NCBI GenBank assembly: GCA_964455905.1
Contig: CAYVYN010000004.1
Location: 186,001-250,000 of the forward strand
Origin: CAIJXB01 sp964455905
GTDB lineage: Bacteria > Chlamydiota > Chlamydiia > Chlamydiales > Rhabdochlamydiaceae
Length of the DNA: 64,000 nucleotides
Direction of reading: 5' to 3'
Part shown: positions 42,639-53,392 of the stretch, piece by piece
Position numbering within the stretch: the stretch's first letter is position 1
Layout: each line of letters begins with the position of its first letter
Position numbers and translations under genes: made by a program
The notes under the pieces: generated by a model
Database searches by the model: none
The model's input: the letters and a program-made list of their open reading frames with translations, nothing else
What the model was told of the DNA's origin: nothing

Positions 42639-45600
42639 CTACTTAACCTGTATCGGGTAAATTTTTGGATAATAATATTCTCCGTTATAAACCACTGCTG
42701 GAGGAATATTAGCTCGAACACTTCCTATCCACTTTACGTTATCTCCTCCACTAGAAAAGTAGGCATTGGCAGCACTGCCGAGAAATAAATACCCTTCTCC
42801 GTTATTTATATTTACTTCTACAGGATTCAATGGTGTGTTGATTCCATCATACCATCCATTAATAATGATATTTCCATTGACTGTTGTTAAAGATTTTCCA
42901 GGAACAGATCCAGCAAACTCTAGATACGTAGAAGTGATATTAATTCCTTTGACATCAGAAGTTACTATATTGCCAAGATAGCTAGCTCTTCCAAATCCTT
43001 TTTGCTGCTCTAAGCTAGCGGCTCGAATATTTTGTAAGCTAATGTTCCGAGCTGAAGCGATCATAATGTCCCCAAGAGCCATGGTTGCTCCCAGGTCTCC
43101 TGCTATAGTAAGATCTCCAATACCAGCAGTAAGAGAAAAAGGATAGGACCCATCAACCGTACTTCCTAATGAAATACTGCCATCTCCTGATGTGGAAGTG
43201 TTCAAAGAAACAGGTCCTACTAAATGTAAGGGTGAGGTTATCGTAATATCCCGATTTCTTGTCGAAATAATCCCTGCTAAAAAAACCGCTCCGGCCCCCG
43301 TCTGAGAAAATGCACCCGAAAGGTTCATTTCGACTTCAGCAGTACTTGTGAGGTTGCCTGCGTTATGAATTGAAAAGCCCCCTCCATTTTTGGTTGTAAT
43401 ACCCGCGCCAAAATTAAAGGTACCTCCGTTTAAGGAAATTCCTGCTGTGCCTGAGGTATCTAAAAACTCATGAAAAGTCGTTGTATTTGCTTGCGTCTGA
43501 GTAATAGATCCAGCATAAACACCTTGTAACTCTAAAGTATTCGTATTGGTAATTGTTAAAGCCCCTAACCGAGACACTTCTCCTATTCTATTGTCTGCTC
43601 GAATAACCCCTGAAGAACCACAATTTAACGTTAGATTATACGATCCATCGACTGTATTAAAAAAATGGATAGTGGAAGCTTGTATCGTTATATTAGATAA
43701 AAGTTGGACAGGAGCGCTCACTAAAAAAGAACCTAGAAGACGCATACTACTTTTTATTTGTGTGACCTTAGAAGATGCCGTAATATTCTGTAGAGGAGTT
43801 GTCAATCCGACCCCATCTAAAAAACTAATTCTGCCTTGTGGAGCGACTAAAGTTAATGAATGGTTCCCTGAAACAGAGTTTACAGTACTCATAAAAAAGA
43901 TACCGCTTGGCCCTGTGTCTGTAAGGACTAGGTCTGATGCAATCAATACGGGACCTTCAAAAGTTATAGTACCTCCATCTGCAGTAATATTCCCACTAAC
44001 AACAATGCCAGCACCTCGAATTTGTACAACAGAAAGTGCTGTTTTACTCCCTACGCTAGATCCCGCCCCGACTGTCACAGTCCCCTTGCCGCCTCCATCG
44101 AGAAACAACTTATAGTTTCCATTCACAGCTCCATCAAGAACAATAGATGCTCCAAGTGGTTTAATTCCTCTATAGGTTGTATCTATCTTTGTGTTTCCCC
44201 TAAGAATTAAAGGGGGCGTAATGTGAACTTCTCCCATAGAAGTAACAATATTTGAAGATAAAAAGACATTGGCGCCACTTTCAATCGTCAACTTAGATAA
44301 AGGGTTTAACGCTCCGACTAGTTGCTTAAACTCAATCTCCCCTTCACTTCCACCTCGTAAAAGTAGATTCTTAGAGCCGTCAACTCTTCCAGTAAAAATG
44401 ATAGATGCGCCAAGAGAAGAGTTGGTAGTGTCTAAGATCCTTTCGCCAACTCCACCAAGTTTTACTGGACCCTCTAAATAAAGAGATCCACCCTTAGTAG
44501 TGATATCATTATTTAAATGAATTGCTCCTGTAATCGAATTGACAGAAATGGTCAAACCAACTCCTTCATGACTCATAAAAATAGGATCTTCAATCGTTAC
44601 GCCACCGGCATCTCCAAGTGCAAACAAAACAACGTTACTCAGACTCTCCGTGATTACAGAAGGATCGATGGTATACATAGAAGAGCTGTCGCTTCCATCA
44701 GAAAGATCAACCAAAGAAATAGATGTATCCCCTCCTGAAGCTACACGTATGCTTAAAGGATCTAGAAGCCATGTACCCCTACTTCCTTCAAAACTAGAGG
44801 TATCTACCCTACCAGTTTTTACGCTCAAATACTGCGAACCTGAAGTCTCTACATATCCGCCATCTCCTCCAAAAATCCCACCTTTAGCAGAAATCATTCC
44901 ATTAAAAATAGTAGTCTCTTTAGCCCAAACAGCGACCCTTCCTCCAGAGCCTTCATTTAAAGCGTCAGCGGCTAACAAACTGTCTCCTGATATTTCTACT
45001 GTCCTAGCTTGAAAGACATCTCCTTTTCCCTGAAAATCTCCTCCAACTAAAATTTCCCCTCCCCCTAAAGAACCTGAAGCCTCTAAGGTACAGCCAGATA
45101 ATCGAATATTTTCTCCAAATATATGAGTAACACCACCCTTGCTTTCTAAAGTAGAAACATCTAAAAGTCCTTCTAAAATAACATTAGAGGATTCTTTCCC
45201 GGAAATTTCGATGCAAGAGGCTGTTATTTGCGCTTTTTCAGCAAGGTAAATGACTCCATTTTCCTCGATAAAGTTTTCCCCAAAAGAAATCCCCTCTAGA
45301 TTTATGACTTCCTCTATTACATGATGAATGGATCCCATGGAAAGAAAAACAGACCCGTCTAAGGCTTCTAAAGACCCCATTTGCTCTATCAGAGCTTTTT
45401 CCATTTGGCCTTCTACCGTAAAACGCATGAGGCCATTTCCTGTAAAATCTAAAGCTACTTTTTCTCCTGCTGCTAAAACAATTTTTCCAGCACTCGCAAC
45501 AATGACTCCTTCATTTCGAATATGTGGAGCAATAAGAGCGATTACTCCTTCATTTTTTGCTTTTAAAGATCCTAGATTTACAATCGAACCTTGTGTCTTT

Positions 45601-46037
45601 CCTGGACTTACAGAAAAATTAAATCTATCTTCTGAAAAATCTTGATCTACTAGATCTAAACAAGAAACGACTAAAGAACCGACATCTACTTTTGCGTGCG
45701 GGCCAAAATAGACCCCATTCGGATTAACTAGAAAAATCTTTCCATTGCTTTCTAATTTTCCTAAAATTTTAGAAGGTTCTTTTCCGATTACCTTATTTAA
45801 TAAAATAGAAGAATCTTTAGGTTGAACATAACGAATAGTTTCTCCTTCATTTAAAGAAAAACTTTCATACACAATACTAGCACGATCTGAAGCCGTAACT
45901 TCTAAAGTAGACTCATCTACTTTTGAAAAAACGACATCTCCTGAAGACACCTCGAGATGTTTTGGGAGCGCTGCTAAAGCCGTTGGAAAAATAGCAGCTA
46001 AAATCACCCAAAATGAATGCTTAACACTCCACCTCAC
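42639..46037 (-). CDS. TPS exoprotein (filamentous haemagglutinin-like), 1132 residues
   Basis: The start is GTG at 46037 with AGGAGGG closely upstream (3-4 nt spacing). A signal peptide (about 1-22, ending TALAA) precedes the TPS domain, which shows FSLNEGETIRYVQP, then NPNGVYFGPHAKVDVGSL and GRVAVWAKETTIF. GTWLLDPLSIRV marks the end of the conserved N-terminal region. The rest is beta-helical repeats of Gly, Thr, Ser, Leu and Ile. It ends in an aromatic YYPKIYPIQVK without membrane segment. It is closely related to the 1266- and 1741-residue neighbours, so the three probably arose by duplication. Export would use the TpsB at 51470. The product is a predicted surface or secreted adhesin. Confidence 0.85.
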   Translation of the reverse strand: MRWSVKHSFWVILAAIFPTALAALPKHLEVSSGDVVFSKVDESTLEVTASDRASIVYESFSLNEGETIRYVQPKDSSILLNKVIGKEPSKILGKLESNGKIFLVNPNGVYFGPHAKVDVGSLVVSCLDLVDQDFSEDRFNFSVSPGKTQGSIVNLGSLKAKNEGVIALIAPHIRNEGVIVASAGKIVLAAGEKVALDFTGNGLMRFTVEGQMEKALIEQMGSLEALDGSVFLSMGSIHHVIEEVINLEGISFGENFIEENGVIYLAEKAQITASCIEISGKESSNVILEGLLDVSTLESKGGVTHIFGENIRLSGCTLEASGSLGGGEILVGGDFQGKGDVFQARTVEISGDSLLAADALNEGSGGRVAVWAKETTIFNGMISAKGGIFGGDGGYVETSGSQYLSVKTGRVDTSSFEGSRGTWLLDPLSIRVASGGDTSISLVDLSDGSDSSSMYTIDPSVITESLSNVVLFALGDAGGVTIEDPIFMSHEGVGLTISVNSITGAIHLNNDITTKGGSLYLEGPVKLGGVGERILDTTNSSLGASIIFTGRVDGSKNLLLRGGSEGEIEFKQLVGALNPLSKLTIESGANVFLSSNIVTSMGEVHITPPLILRGNTKIDTTYRGIKPLGASIVLDGAVNGNYKLFLDGGGKGTVTVGAGSSVGSKTALSVVQIRGAGIVVSGNITADGGTITFEGPVLIASDLVLTDTGPSGIFFMSTVNSVSGNHSLTLVAPQGRISFLDGVGLTTPLQNITASSKVTQIKSSMRLLGSFLVSAPVQLLSNITIQASTIHFFNTVDGSYNLTLNCGSSGVIRADNRIGEVSRLGALTITNTNTLELQGVYAGSITQTQANTTTFHEFLDTSGTAGISLNGGTFNFGAGITTKNGGGFSIHNAGNLTSTAEVEMNLSGAFSQTGAGAVFLAGIISTRNRDITITSPLHLVGPVSLNTSTSGDGSISLGSTVDGSYPFSLTAGIGDLTIAGDLGATMALGDIMIASARNISLQNIRAASLEQQKGFGRASYLGNIVTSDVKGINITSTYLEFAGSVPGKSLTTVNGNIIINGWYDGINTPLNPVEVNINNGEGYLFLGSAANAYFSSGGDNVKWIGSVRANIPPAVVYNGEYYYPKIYPIQVK

Positions 46038-46184
46038 AATCCCTCCTATGAAGTACTAACCTTTGTTTAACTCACCGTGTCATATGTTTTTTTTAAAATA
46101 AAGAAAAATGTTAACGATTTTATTGAATTTTTTAATGAACCAAGAAGAAGGAAAAGAAGCGAGCTAAAAACAGCTCTAAGGTCA

Positions 46185-46223
46185 AATAAAAAAGGAGTCG
46201 ATTACATACATAATCGACTCCTT
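46185..46223 (-). terminator. Intrinsic terminator of the 1741-residue exoprotein gene
   Basis: Perfect 13-bp arms AAGGAGTCGATTA and TAATCGACTCCTT enclose a 6-nt loop. On the minus strand the second arm runs into a T-rich tail (TTTTTTAT). It begins 25 nt after the stop at 46248. It separates the TpsB-TpsA pair from the downstream exoprotein genes. Confidence 0.85.
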
Positions 46224-46247
46224 ATTTACTAAAATTAAAACAAAAAA

Positions 46248-49200
46248 CTATCTTGTTTTAATCGGGGCAGAAACACTAATACCACCTGTTGCTATCGTAT
46301 CTAGAGATAGAAGAGGTGTAATGTTTCCAACTGCTGCATTATACGCTACTGTTGAAGTACCAGCATTAACGAAAAGATTTTGGCTTCCGTTAATTGTATT
46401 ACTAAACGTAATAGCTGCACCTGAAGTACTCATGGAACAATCTCCAGTAAGAACAATTTTCATACCGTAGCCTTGCTCATTTGTTGTATTAATTGGAGCT
46501 CCAATTAATGCTGTACCAGATCCTGTTAAAGTAAGACTTGCAACTGTTGTGTTAATTCCAACAGAACCATCCAATCTTACGTTGCCAGTACCTGCATTTA
46601 ATGCAAAAGCAAAACCTCCATCGACAGTACTAGAAGCGCCTTCAAAAGCAATATTTTTATTGCCAGTACTTGTATCCAGAGTAACACCTGCTGTCAGGGT
46701 TGTTGGCCCAATAATAGTTACAGCACCATTTGATGTCGTAATATTACCACCTAAAGAAATACCGCTGACTCCGTCATAAGAAACAGCTCCTACAGTTGCT
46801 GCTGTAGAACTTTGTGTGATATTTCCAATTTCAGCAACTAGTGTTGTTAAAGGCGTTCCTCCAATAGCTCCAGTAAATGTCAAGCTTCCAATTGCTGTAC
46901 CATTCACAGATAACGACTGCGCTCCACCTACTGTACTACTAAATGTCGCACTACCAGATCCTACGTTGATAGAAGTTCCAGCTGTAGCTAATGTAAAGGC
47001 ATTTGCCACGCTAAGACTTCCATTTCCTGTATAAATCGTTCCTCCGTGGTATGTTGTAGCACCTGATAACGAAATGTTACCACCTGCTGTGGACATATTG
47101 GAAGTAATAGCTAGAGAAGTAGTTCCCGTTAAAGCTATATTTCCCCCTCCAGTAATTAACGAACTTAGTGTTGTTACTGTAGATCCTGAGCTAAGTGTCA
47201 AATTACCAATAGTAGTAATAGGACTTACTGCTGCTTGGTTAATTGCTCCAGCTCCACTTGTTGTTACCGCTAGGGAAGACAAGTTATAAGGAGCTCCAGC
47301 TAGACTTACAGTACCTGTAGTCGTGCTAATAGCAAGGCCATCGCTACCTGCTACCACACCAGAAAGTGTTACATCTCCTGTTGCAGCAGAAAGTGTAATC
47401 GAGGTTCCAATTGTTACAGGATTGTTCATAGTAATAGAACCAGAACCAATCGTAGTAATATCAGCTCCAAGCAAGATAGAATGTGTACCTGTAAAAGTCA
47501 CATTGTTTCCTGTAATGGTTGTTATAGCGCCTAATTGCTGGATATCCAAAGCAGTTACATCTATTTGGCCTATTTGATTTACCCCATCACCAAGAGTTCC
47601 CCCAAAATACGCTGTTCCAGTAGGAGAATTTACTGTAAGAGTCCCTGAAGTGCCATCTGAGTTAACTGTACTTAAGAAAGCAACACCAAGTCCATCGTTT
47701 GTGAAAGTAACTCCACCGCCACGACCCACAACAACAGGACCGTTAAAAACAGTTTGTCCACCAACTACGTTGACATTCGCTGCGTTATTATTAAATACAA
47801 CGCTAGTTCCTGTTACATTCAAGCCTGCAAGGTAGTTTGTACCTCCTACTACCCCACCAAATGTTACAGTAGATCCACTGACATTCAAGGATTGCGTTCC
47901 GTTTAGCGTAGAGCTAAAAGTAATTGCCGCAGGAGTCGTTGAAAACATCGTAGACTCACCTGTAAGAACTACAGCAGGAGTAAAAGCAATCGCTCCTGTT
48001 GTTGTAATATTGGAAGCAACAACCACCTGAGTAGCTGAACTAACTGTTAAGCTTGTAAGAGGTGTTCCTGTTCCAATTGCTCCACTTAAATAAACAACGC
48101 CTGTACCTGCAACAAGCGTAAGAGTATGAGCTCCCACAATTGTACTTGCAGCTGTGTTAAAAGCGATGTTTCCGTTAGAACTACTTGTTGTGATTGACAA
48201 GTTAGCGCCTAGATTAACAGGTCCTATCGCAGTAAAGCCCGTTGGAGCAATGATAGACGTTCCATTTAATGCAATACCAAGAGGTGCAATATAAGATACA
48301 GCACCTGTTGCAGTTGCTGTACTTGACTGCGTCACTCTTCCAATACTTGCGATTAAAGAAGATAGTGGCGCTGTGCCTCCGATTGCAGCTCCTAAACTTA
48401 ATGTAGCCACACTACTACCTGAGATTGTTAGTGCATGAGCTCCATCAATTTTATTTAAAACGATAGATCCATCACCTACGTCAATGTTTGTAGATCCTGT
48501 TAAAAGAAGATCTTCTGTCGCACCGCCAGCATTTGCAGTAATTGTACCGCCAGCTGTCTGCATAACTCCCTGATAACTAATAGGCACTCCGTCTGTAGCT
48601 GGAGTCAAGGTGATATTTCCTGTTCCGGCTGAAAGATTTGAATCAATAGTCGCTACAGTAACTCCCCCTTTTAAAAGGATAGTACCACTTGTTGTAGAGA
48701 TACTTGAAGCTGTTGTTAACGATTGATTATCTGTTCCAGCAGAAGCGTCTAATGTCACATCTCCTGTAGCAAAAATCGCGCTATTTGAATCTTGAATAAT
48801 AGAGTCCGCAATAACACTTAAGCTAACAAGATTTACAGCAGCATTTTGCAAAGTAACAACTGTCATATTAGGATCAGCAGCTCCGCCGTTGATCACCAAG
48901 TTACCGCTACCTGCAGAAACTCCGTTTAATGTAACTACAGCAGCTACAGGTGTTACTATATCAGATAGAACGCTTAACGTAATTTTACCTGGATTTGTAA
49001 AAGTACCTGTTCCCCCTGTATTAGGCTCAAAAGTTGCAGGGTTGTTCATCACGATACTACCTGCAGCAACTATACCAGTATCAATATCACAACCAACCGT
49101 AATACCGCCTGGAGCAGAATAAGTAAGAGCAGCAATAGCGCCTTCTGCATTATCTAGAAATACATTTGAAGACTGACCAATTTCATTAGCAGCAACAGTA

Positions 49201-51473
49201 AGTGCGCTTAAAGGATTTGTTCCGCCCACAGCGCCTACAAACTGCGCTTTTCCAATTGGAGCATTTACTGTAACAGCCCAAGGAGGTGATGTTGCATCGC
49301 TATCTAAAGTAGATAAGAAAAACACCCCGCTGACTCCGTTATCTGTAAAAGTTACATCTGCTGTAACAGTCACAGGACTTTCCATGATAATCGTGTTACC
49401 ATCTGCTGTCACGTTAGATGCAATAGAAGAACCTGCTCCTTTTACTTTAAAAGAGTATAAAGGACGGAGCTCTCCTACAGTTCCACCAAACTGAGATTTA
49501 CCCACTCCTGACTCTACGTAAAGAGAATGTGGTCCATCAATTGTGCTATTGCTACCGTTAAAAGAAACATTTGCCCCTGGATAGGTGCCGCCAAGAGTTG
49601 TATCAATCGCTGCATTACCAGATAAAAGCGTTGCTGCAGTAATAGAAACAGGCTTTCCTTGTGTGTAGATGCTAGAAGATAAGTTCATAGAACCTGCATC
49701 TACAATTACTTCACCAACAGCAAAATCAGATCCAAGAGGTGCCGCAAAAGATACATTACCAGTAGATCCTGCTTGGACTAATAAATTAGCTTCGCCGGAG
49801 CCAGAGCTATTAATTGTTGAAGCAAATGTAATATTAGCAGAAGAATCACCTAAATTAGCTAAGAAAGCTGCACTATCGCCGTCTAGTATAACAGCACCAT
49901 TTAAAGTGATGTTTCCACCTATAGTTTGCACTGTGGTGTTGTCTTTAAAAACAAGTTTTCCAGTTTGATCATCTACATCAAATTGGATACCATACCCAGA
50001 TGGCATACTAATTGTAGTTCCACTTGTTAGTGTAATAGATCCACCTTCCGCCATAGCACTTAAAACAATATTCGAAGTAGCCGACTCAAAAATAGATGCG
50101 TTTAAAGTAAGAATAGAAGAAACATCTCCTGCATCTTGAGCCATCGCTAAAGAATCTGTACCGCTGTTATTGATCACGATCGCATACGGATCCATGAGCC
50201 ATGTTCCAGTGTTTCCTGCTAAAGCAATTGTATCTACCTGGCCAAAACTAGATCCAAGTCCTAATTTACCAGAAGTTTCAACAAAACCACCATTTCCAGA
50301 AATAGCTCCGCCTTGAGCTACAATTTTACCATCAAAAAACGTTTGACCGTTAGACCAAACAACGACTTTACCGCCATCCCCAGACTCTAAAGCGCTTGCT
50401 ATGAGCAAGGAACCTTTAGAAATTTCACTTCTTTCTGCTAAATGGTAAGCTCCGCTTCCATAGGCATCGCCACCAACTAGAATTTCACCACCACCCATTT
50501 TTCCAGAAGCATCGATAAGAGCTGAAACGACTTGGATTTTATCGCCGAAAACATGAACAAAACCGCCTGTACCCTGCTCATTAGCAGCAATGACTTCCCC
50601 ACTAATTTGTAAAGAAGAACCTTGAGTCGCTGCGATCTCTACGCCACTTGCTTTTATACTTGAACTATCCACAAGAAGAATCACACCGTTTTCTTCAATA
50701 AGCATGTTTCCTTCTGTAATACCATCTGTGTTGATTACATTTTGAATCACTTGCTTTACGTGTCCCATGGAAAGATGCACTTGCCCTTGAAGCGCTTCGA
50801 TACTTCCAGACTGCTCGATAACTGCTTTTTCCAAGCTGCCTTCGACAGTAAACTGCATCAAGCCGTTGCCGCTAAAATCAAGAGTTACTTTCTCTCCTGA
50901 AGCTAAAACAACTTTGCCTGTTGTTGCTCTGATAGAACCTGCGTTTCGAATTGTTGGGGAAACAAGAGCAATACAACCTGTTTCATCTGCTGATAAAGAA
51001 CCTAAGTTTACAATAGAAGAGTTCTTAGAGCCTTCGCCTAAAGTGAATTCATAACGATCACTTGCAAAATCAGCATCAGAAATATCTAATGTAGAAGCAA
51101 TCAAAGAGCCCACATCTACCTGTGCTCCTGGACCAAAATACACCCCATTAGGGTTGACTAAGAAGACTTTTCCATTAGACTCTAGTTTTCCTAGAATCTC
51201 TGAGCCTTCAGATCCTGTCACTCTGTTAAGAACAACAGAAGAAGAGCTAGGCTGAATAAACCGTACGCTTTCCGCTTCCCCAATGCTAAATCCTTGGTAT
51301 TGGATGACTGAATGGTCATCGACTGTAATTTGCATTGCGTTTTGATCTGAAATCGTGATCTCTGCACGTCCAGATACAACTTCGGGGGACTTTGGAAGAG
51401 CCATTAAAAAATTCGGGACTAGAGAAAAACACGCCAGTCCAAAAAGAACATTCTTAAAATTTTTTCCTTTCAT
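46248..51473 (-). CDS. TPS exoprotein (filamentous haemagglutinin-like), 1741 residues, paired with TpsB
   Basis: The protein has 1741 residues. A signal peptide (about 1-25) precedes the TPS domain (about 26-280) with FIQPSSSSVVLNRVTG and NPNGVYFGPG (NPNG at 107-110). GTWLMDPYAIVINN follows near 430. The remaining 1300 residues are beta-helix repeats rich in Thr, Ser, Gly and Ala, with recurring phrases such as LSGAIGTGTPLTSLTV and FGGTVGELRPL. The end (SVSAPIKTR) falls in a repeat phase, like the end of the giant exoprotein (SVGANITSR). AGAGG precedes the ATG. Its start overlaps the TpsB stop by 4 bp (ATGA), so it is the obvious cognate substrate. It would fold outside the cell as an adhesive beta-helix. 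Confidence 0.88.
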   Translation of the reverse strand: MKGKNFKNVLFGLACFSLVPNFLMALPKSPEVVSGRAEITISDQNAMQITVDDHSVIQYQGFSIGEAESVRFIQPSSSSVVLNRVTGSEGSEILGKLESNGKVFLVNPNGVYFGPGAQVDVGSLIASTLDISDADFASDRYEFTLGEGSKNSSIVNLGSLSADETGCIALVSPTIRNAGSIRATTGKVVLASGEKVTLDFSGNGLMQFTVEGSLEKAVIEQSGSIEALQGQVHLSMGHVKQVIQNVINTDGITEGNMLIEENGVILLVDSSSIKASGVEIAATQGSSLQISGEVIAANEQGTGGFVHVFGDKIQVVSALIDASGKMGGGEILVGGDAYGSGAYHLAERSEISKGSLLIASALESGDGGKVVVWSNGQTFFDGKIVAQGGAISGNGGFVETSGKLGLGSSFGQVDTIALAGNTGTWLMDPYAIVINNSGTDSLAMAQDAGDVSSILTLNASIFESATSNIVLSAMAEGGSITLTSGTTISMPSGYGIQFDVDDQTGKLVFKDNTTVQTIGGNITLNGAVILDGDSAAFLANLGDSSANITFASTINSSGSGEANLLVQAGSTGNVSFAAPLGSDFAVGEVIVDAGSMNLSSSIYTQGKPVSITAATLLSGNAAIDTTLGGTYPGANVSFNGSNSTIDGPHSLYVESGVGKSQFGGTVGELRPLYSFKVKGAGSSIASNVTADGNTIIMESPVTVTADVTFTDNGVSGVFFLSTLDSDATSPPWAVTVNAPIGKAQFVGAVGGTNPLSALTVAANEIGQSSNVFLDNAEGAIAALTYSAPGGITVGCDIDTGIVAAGSIVMNNPATFEPNTGGTGTFTNPGKITLSVLSDIVTPVAAVVTLNGVSAGSGNLVINGGAADPNMTVVTLQNAAVNLVSLSVIADSIIQDSNSAIFATGDVTLDASAGTDNQSLTTASSISTTSGTILLKGGVTVATIDSNLSAGTGNITLTPATDGVPISYQGVMQTAGGTITANAGGATEDLLLTGSTNIDVGDGSIVLNKIDGAHALTISGSSVATLSLGAAIGGTAPLSSLIASIGRVTQSSTATATGAVSYIAPLGIALNGTSIIAPTGFTAIGPVNLGANLSITTSSSNGNIAFNTAASTIVGAHTLTLVAGTGVVYLSGAIGTGTPLTSLTVSSATQVVVASNITTTGAIAFTPAVVLTGESTMFSTTPAAITFSSTLNGTQSLNVSGSTVTFGGVVGGTNYLAGLNVTGTSVVFNNNAANVNVVGGQTVFNGPVVVGRGGGVTFTNDGLGVAFLSTVNSDGTSGTLTVNSPTGTAYFGGTLGDGVNQIGQIDVTALDIQQLGAITTITGNNVTFTGTHSILLGADITTIGSGSITMNNPVTIGTSITLSAATGDVTLSGVVAGSDGLAISTTTGTVSLAGAPYNLSSLAVTTSGAGAINQAAVSPITTIGNLTLSSGSTVTTLSSLITGGGNIALTGTTSLAITSNMSTAGGNISLSGATTYHGGTIYTGNGSLSVANAFTLATAGTSINVGSGSATFSSTVGGAQSLSVNGTAIGSLTFTGAIGGTPLTTLVAEIGNITQSSTAATVGAVSYDGVSGISLGGNITTSNGAVTIIGPTTLTAGVTLDTSTGNKNIAFEGASSTVDGGFAFALNAGTGNVRLDGSVGINTTVASLTLTGSGTALIGAPINTTNEQGYGMKIVLTGDCSMSTSGAAITFSNTINGSQNLFVNAGTSTVAYNAAVGNITPLLSLDTIATGGISVSAPIKTR

Positions 51474-53188
51474 AAAAACCTCTTGTTGATTCTAAAATAA
51501 AAAATAGCATCTTGAGTTTTATGCTTACGGCTAACCAAAGGAAAGCCTACATCTGCACTCACATCTATGCCGTAAGGCCCAAAGACTCTTGCCCCTAAAC
51601 CTGCACTCGTCAAATACAACCGATCGACTTGGTGGAAAATACCACCTCCATACACAAAAACCTCCCCGTGATCCACGAACCCTACAAACTGTAGAACGTC
51701 TTTCCACAGTTTCTTCGTAAAAGGAGCAGGGTACGAACCCACAAAAAAGGGAGGCACTCGTAACTCTAAATTCACACAAAAACCACTATCGCCTAAAGCT
51801 GTCGCTAAAGGATATCCTCTAACTGTATTAATGCCCCCGATATAGAACTCTTCAGATAAGGGGAGCTTATACGCAGAAAGCTGCCCTTGAAAATTTAAAA
51901 AAAAGTACGAGGAAGACATCCAAGCTGGCAGCGTTTGTATCCTTTGATAGTTTGCATCTACATACAAAAATCTACCTCCAGCACCCTCTCTACTACAAAG
52001 AACATCATCTACAGCGCTTAATCCATTCAAAAAATTAGGGATGCCGCAAAAAGCGCCTATGTCGGCTATGTTATGGCCTCTAAATGAATCCATGTAGTCT
52101 ATTTTACCACCTAAAGAAACAACGCGTAACTTATCAAATGCAGAAGTTTTATGGTGGGCAAAGTTTCTTATCTGCTTATATTCAAAGCCTGCATAAATGT
52201 CTGTATTTAATCTTCCAGTCCTTTGCAGTGCTTGCAAAAATTTAATCCCCGCCACCTGCGTTCTTCCATGCATGTGCAATTCTTTTAGTTTGTCCACATG
52301 AAAATCGGAGTAAAGAAAAGAAAACTCTAGCTCTGAACCTCTTGTATTAAGGGGGGTTTGATAAATAGCATCTACAAAACGAAGTTGATGGATAGGGACT
52401 CCAACAACTCCAATTAAAGAAAGCGTGTCTCCTTGTTGCAACACATTCCCAAAATCAGAACGCACTCCGGATCTACAAAGAGCAGTAACACTAGATCCAT
52501 AGTTATTAAAATCAGCACTTAAATGAATCGGGGTACTGTCTTGGACTTGTAAAAGCATGTCAACAGTACCAACTTCTTTTCCTTTTTGGAAAATGGTTCC
52601 GACTTTTAAATTTCTATTTTCATTAAGAAGCAATAGAGTTTTTAAAAGTTCCCCATAATGTAATGTCTTGCCTAAAAACCTCTTAAAATACGAATAAATA
52701 AACTTCGTTTTATAATGTTTATTACCGACAATTTCGATAGTTCCAAGCTTTGCTTCCATCACCTGAAGAACTAAAGTTTTATCCTTTATTTTTTGAGCAG
52801 GTGCATATACACGGACTAAAAAATACCCCGCCTTGGCATACTTATTTTGAATCTTCCGACAAAGTTCATTGATATCTTTAATGGAAAGATCTCTTAATTC
52901 ATAGGGAGTGACTAAGGACTGTATCTGCCTACGAGAAAAAATAGCGTTGCCTTGAACTTCAATCTTTGCTAGAAAAACTTTTTTAGACTCAGGGAGGTCT
53001 AATTGCTTTTCTGGAATTTCAATTTCTACTAAAGGAACCTCTTTTTCAGGGGTTACTTCTTCGGTCTCATACTGCTGCTCAATTTCTTTGTCGATAATAC
53101 CTCCTGAAGAAGAAGGAACTCGAAGAGGTGCTGCAAGTAAAAAGCCGGGAACAGCAAAAAACACGAGCACAAAAAAAACATAAACCAT
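51470..53188 (-). CDS. TpsB outer-membrane transporter (FhaC/ShlB/HecB family)
   Basis: The protein has 572 residues. After a signal peptide (about 1-19) there is a charged linker, then a POTRA_2 domain (about 70-146: FLAKIEVQGNAIFSRRQI) and a second POTRA-like domain (about 147-225: LGTIEIVGNKHYKTKF). A 16-strand beta-barrel follows, with the hallmark L6 loop VRGYP in INTVRGYPLATALGDSG (about residue 451). It inserts in the outer membrane and exports TpsA exoproteins. Its promoter lies at 53226-53255. The ribosome binding site before the ATG is weak. It is the only TpsB in the window for four exoproteins. Confidence 0.9.
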   Translation of the reverse strand: MVYVFFVLVFFAVPGFLLAAPLRVPSSSGGIIDKEIEQQYETEEVTPEKEVPLVEIEIPEKQLDLPESKKVFLAKIEVQGNAIFSRRQIQSLVTPYELRDLSIKDINELCRKIQNKYAKAGYFLVRVYAPAQKIKDKTLVLQVMEAKLGTIEIVGNKHYKTKFIYSYFKRFLGKTLHYGELLKTLLLLNENRNLKVGTIFQKGKEVGTVDMLLQVQDSTPIHLSADFNNYGSSVTALCRSGVRSDFGNVLQQGDTLSLIGVVGVPIHQLRFVDAIYQTPLNTRGSELEFSFLYSDFHVDKLKELHMHGRTQVAGIKFLQALQRTGRLNTDIYAGFEYKQIRNFAHHKTSAFDKLRVVSLGGKIDYMDSFRGHNIADIGAFCGIPNFLNGLSAVDDVLCSREGAGGRFLYVDANYQRIQTLPAWMSSSYFFLNFQGQLSAYKLPLSEEFYIGGINTVRGYPLATALGDSGFCVNLELRVPPFFVGSYPAPFTKKLWKDVLQFVGFVDHGEVFVYGGGIFHQVDRLYLTSAGLGARVFGPYGIDVSADVGFPLVSRKHKTQDAIFYFRINKRFL

Positions 53189-53225
53189 AGAAAAAGGAGC
53201 TCTATAAATAAAATGTTAAAAACAC

Positions 53226-53255
53226 CTTATACAGACATTAAAACTTTAAATTCAA
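53226..53255 (-). promoter_or_regulatory. Promoter for the tpsB-tpsA pair
   Basis: On the minus strand TTGAAT and TATAAG are separated by 18 nt, with predicted start near 53219, about 30 nt before the TpsB ATG. Confidence 0.5.
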
Positions 53256-53340
53256 TGTTTTTTCCACCCCCCCTAGGAAGAAAAAAATTTCACTCTGCCA
53301 AAAAACTAGTCGCTTGTTGATTTATGAAAATTGTAAAAGA

Positions 53341-53384
53341 AAGAGCTCTATAGTTTCCCCTTCTTTAGAAAAGGAGAAACTATA
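53341..53384 (-). terminator. Terminator-like hairpin after the giant exoprotein gene
   Basis: Arms 53349-53362 and 53371-53384 (TATAGTTTCCCCTT and AAGGAGAAACTATA) pair over 14 positions, one of them a G-U wobble in the minus-strand RNA. The loop is 8 nt. It begins 9 nt after the stop at 53393, and a T-rich stretch follows on the minus strand (CTCTTTCTTTT). Confidence 0.6.
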
Positions 53385-53392
53385 AAACTGTA

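Noticed and set aside
38827..53188. Possible polymorphic membrane proteins (Pmp autotransporters).
   Set aside because: The repeated GGA(I/L/V) and FxxN motifs and an autotransporter barrel are absent; the N-terminal TPS domain and adjacent TpsB fit two-partner secretion.
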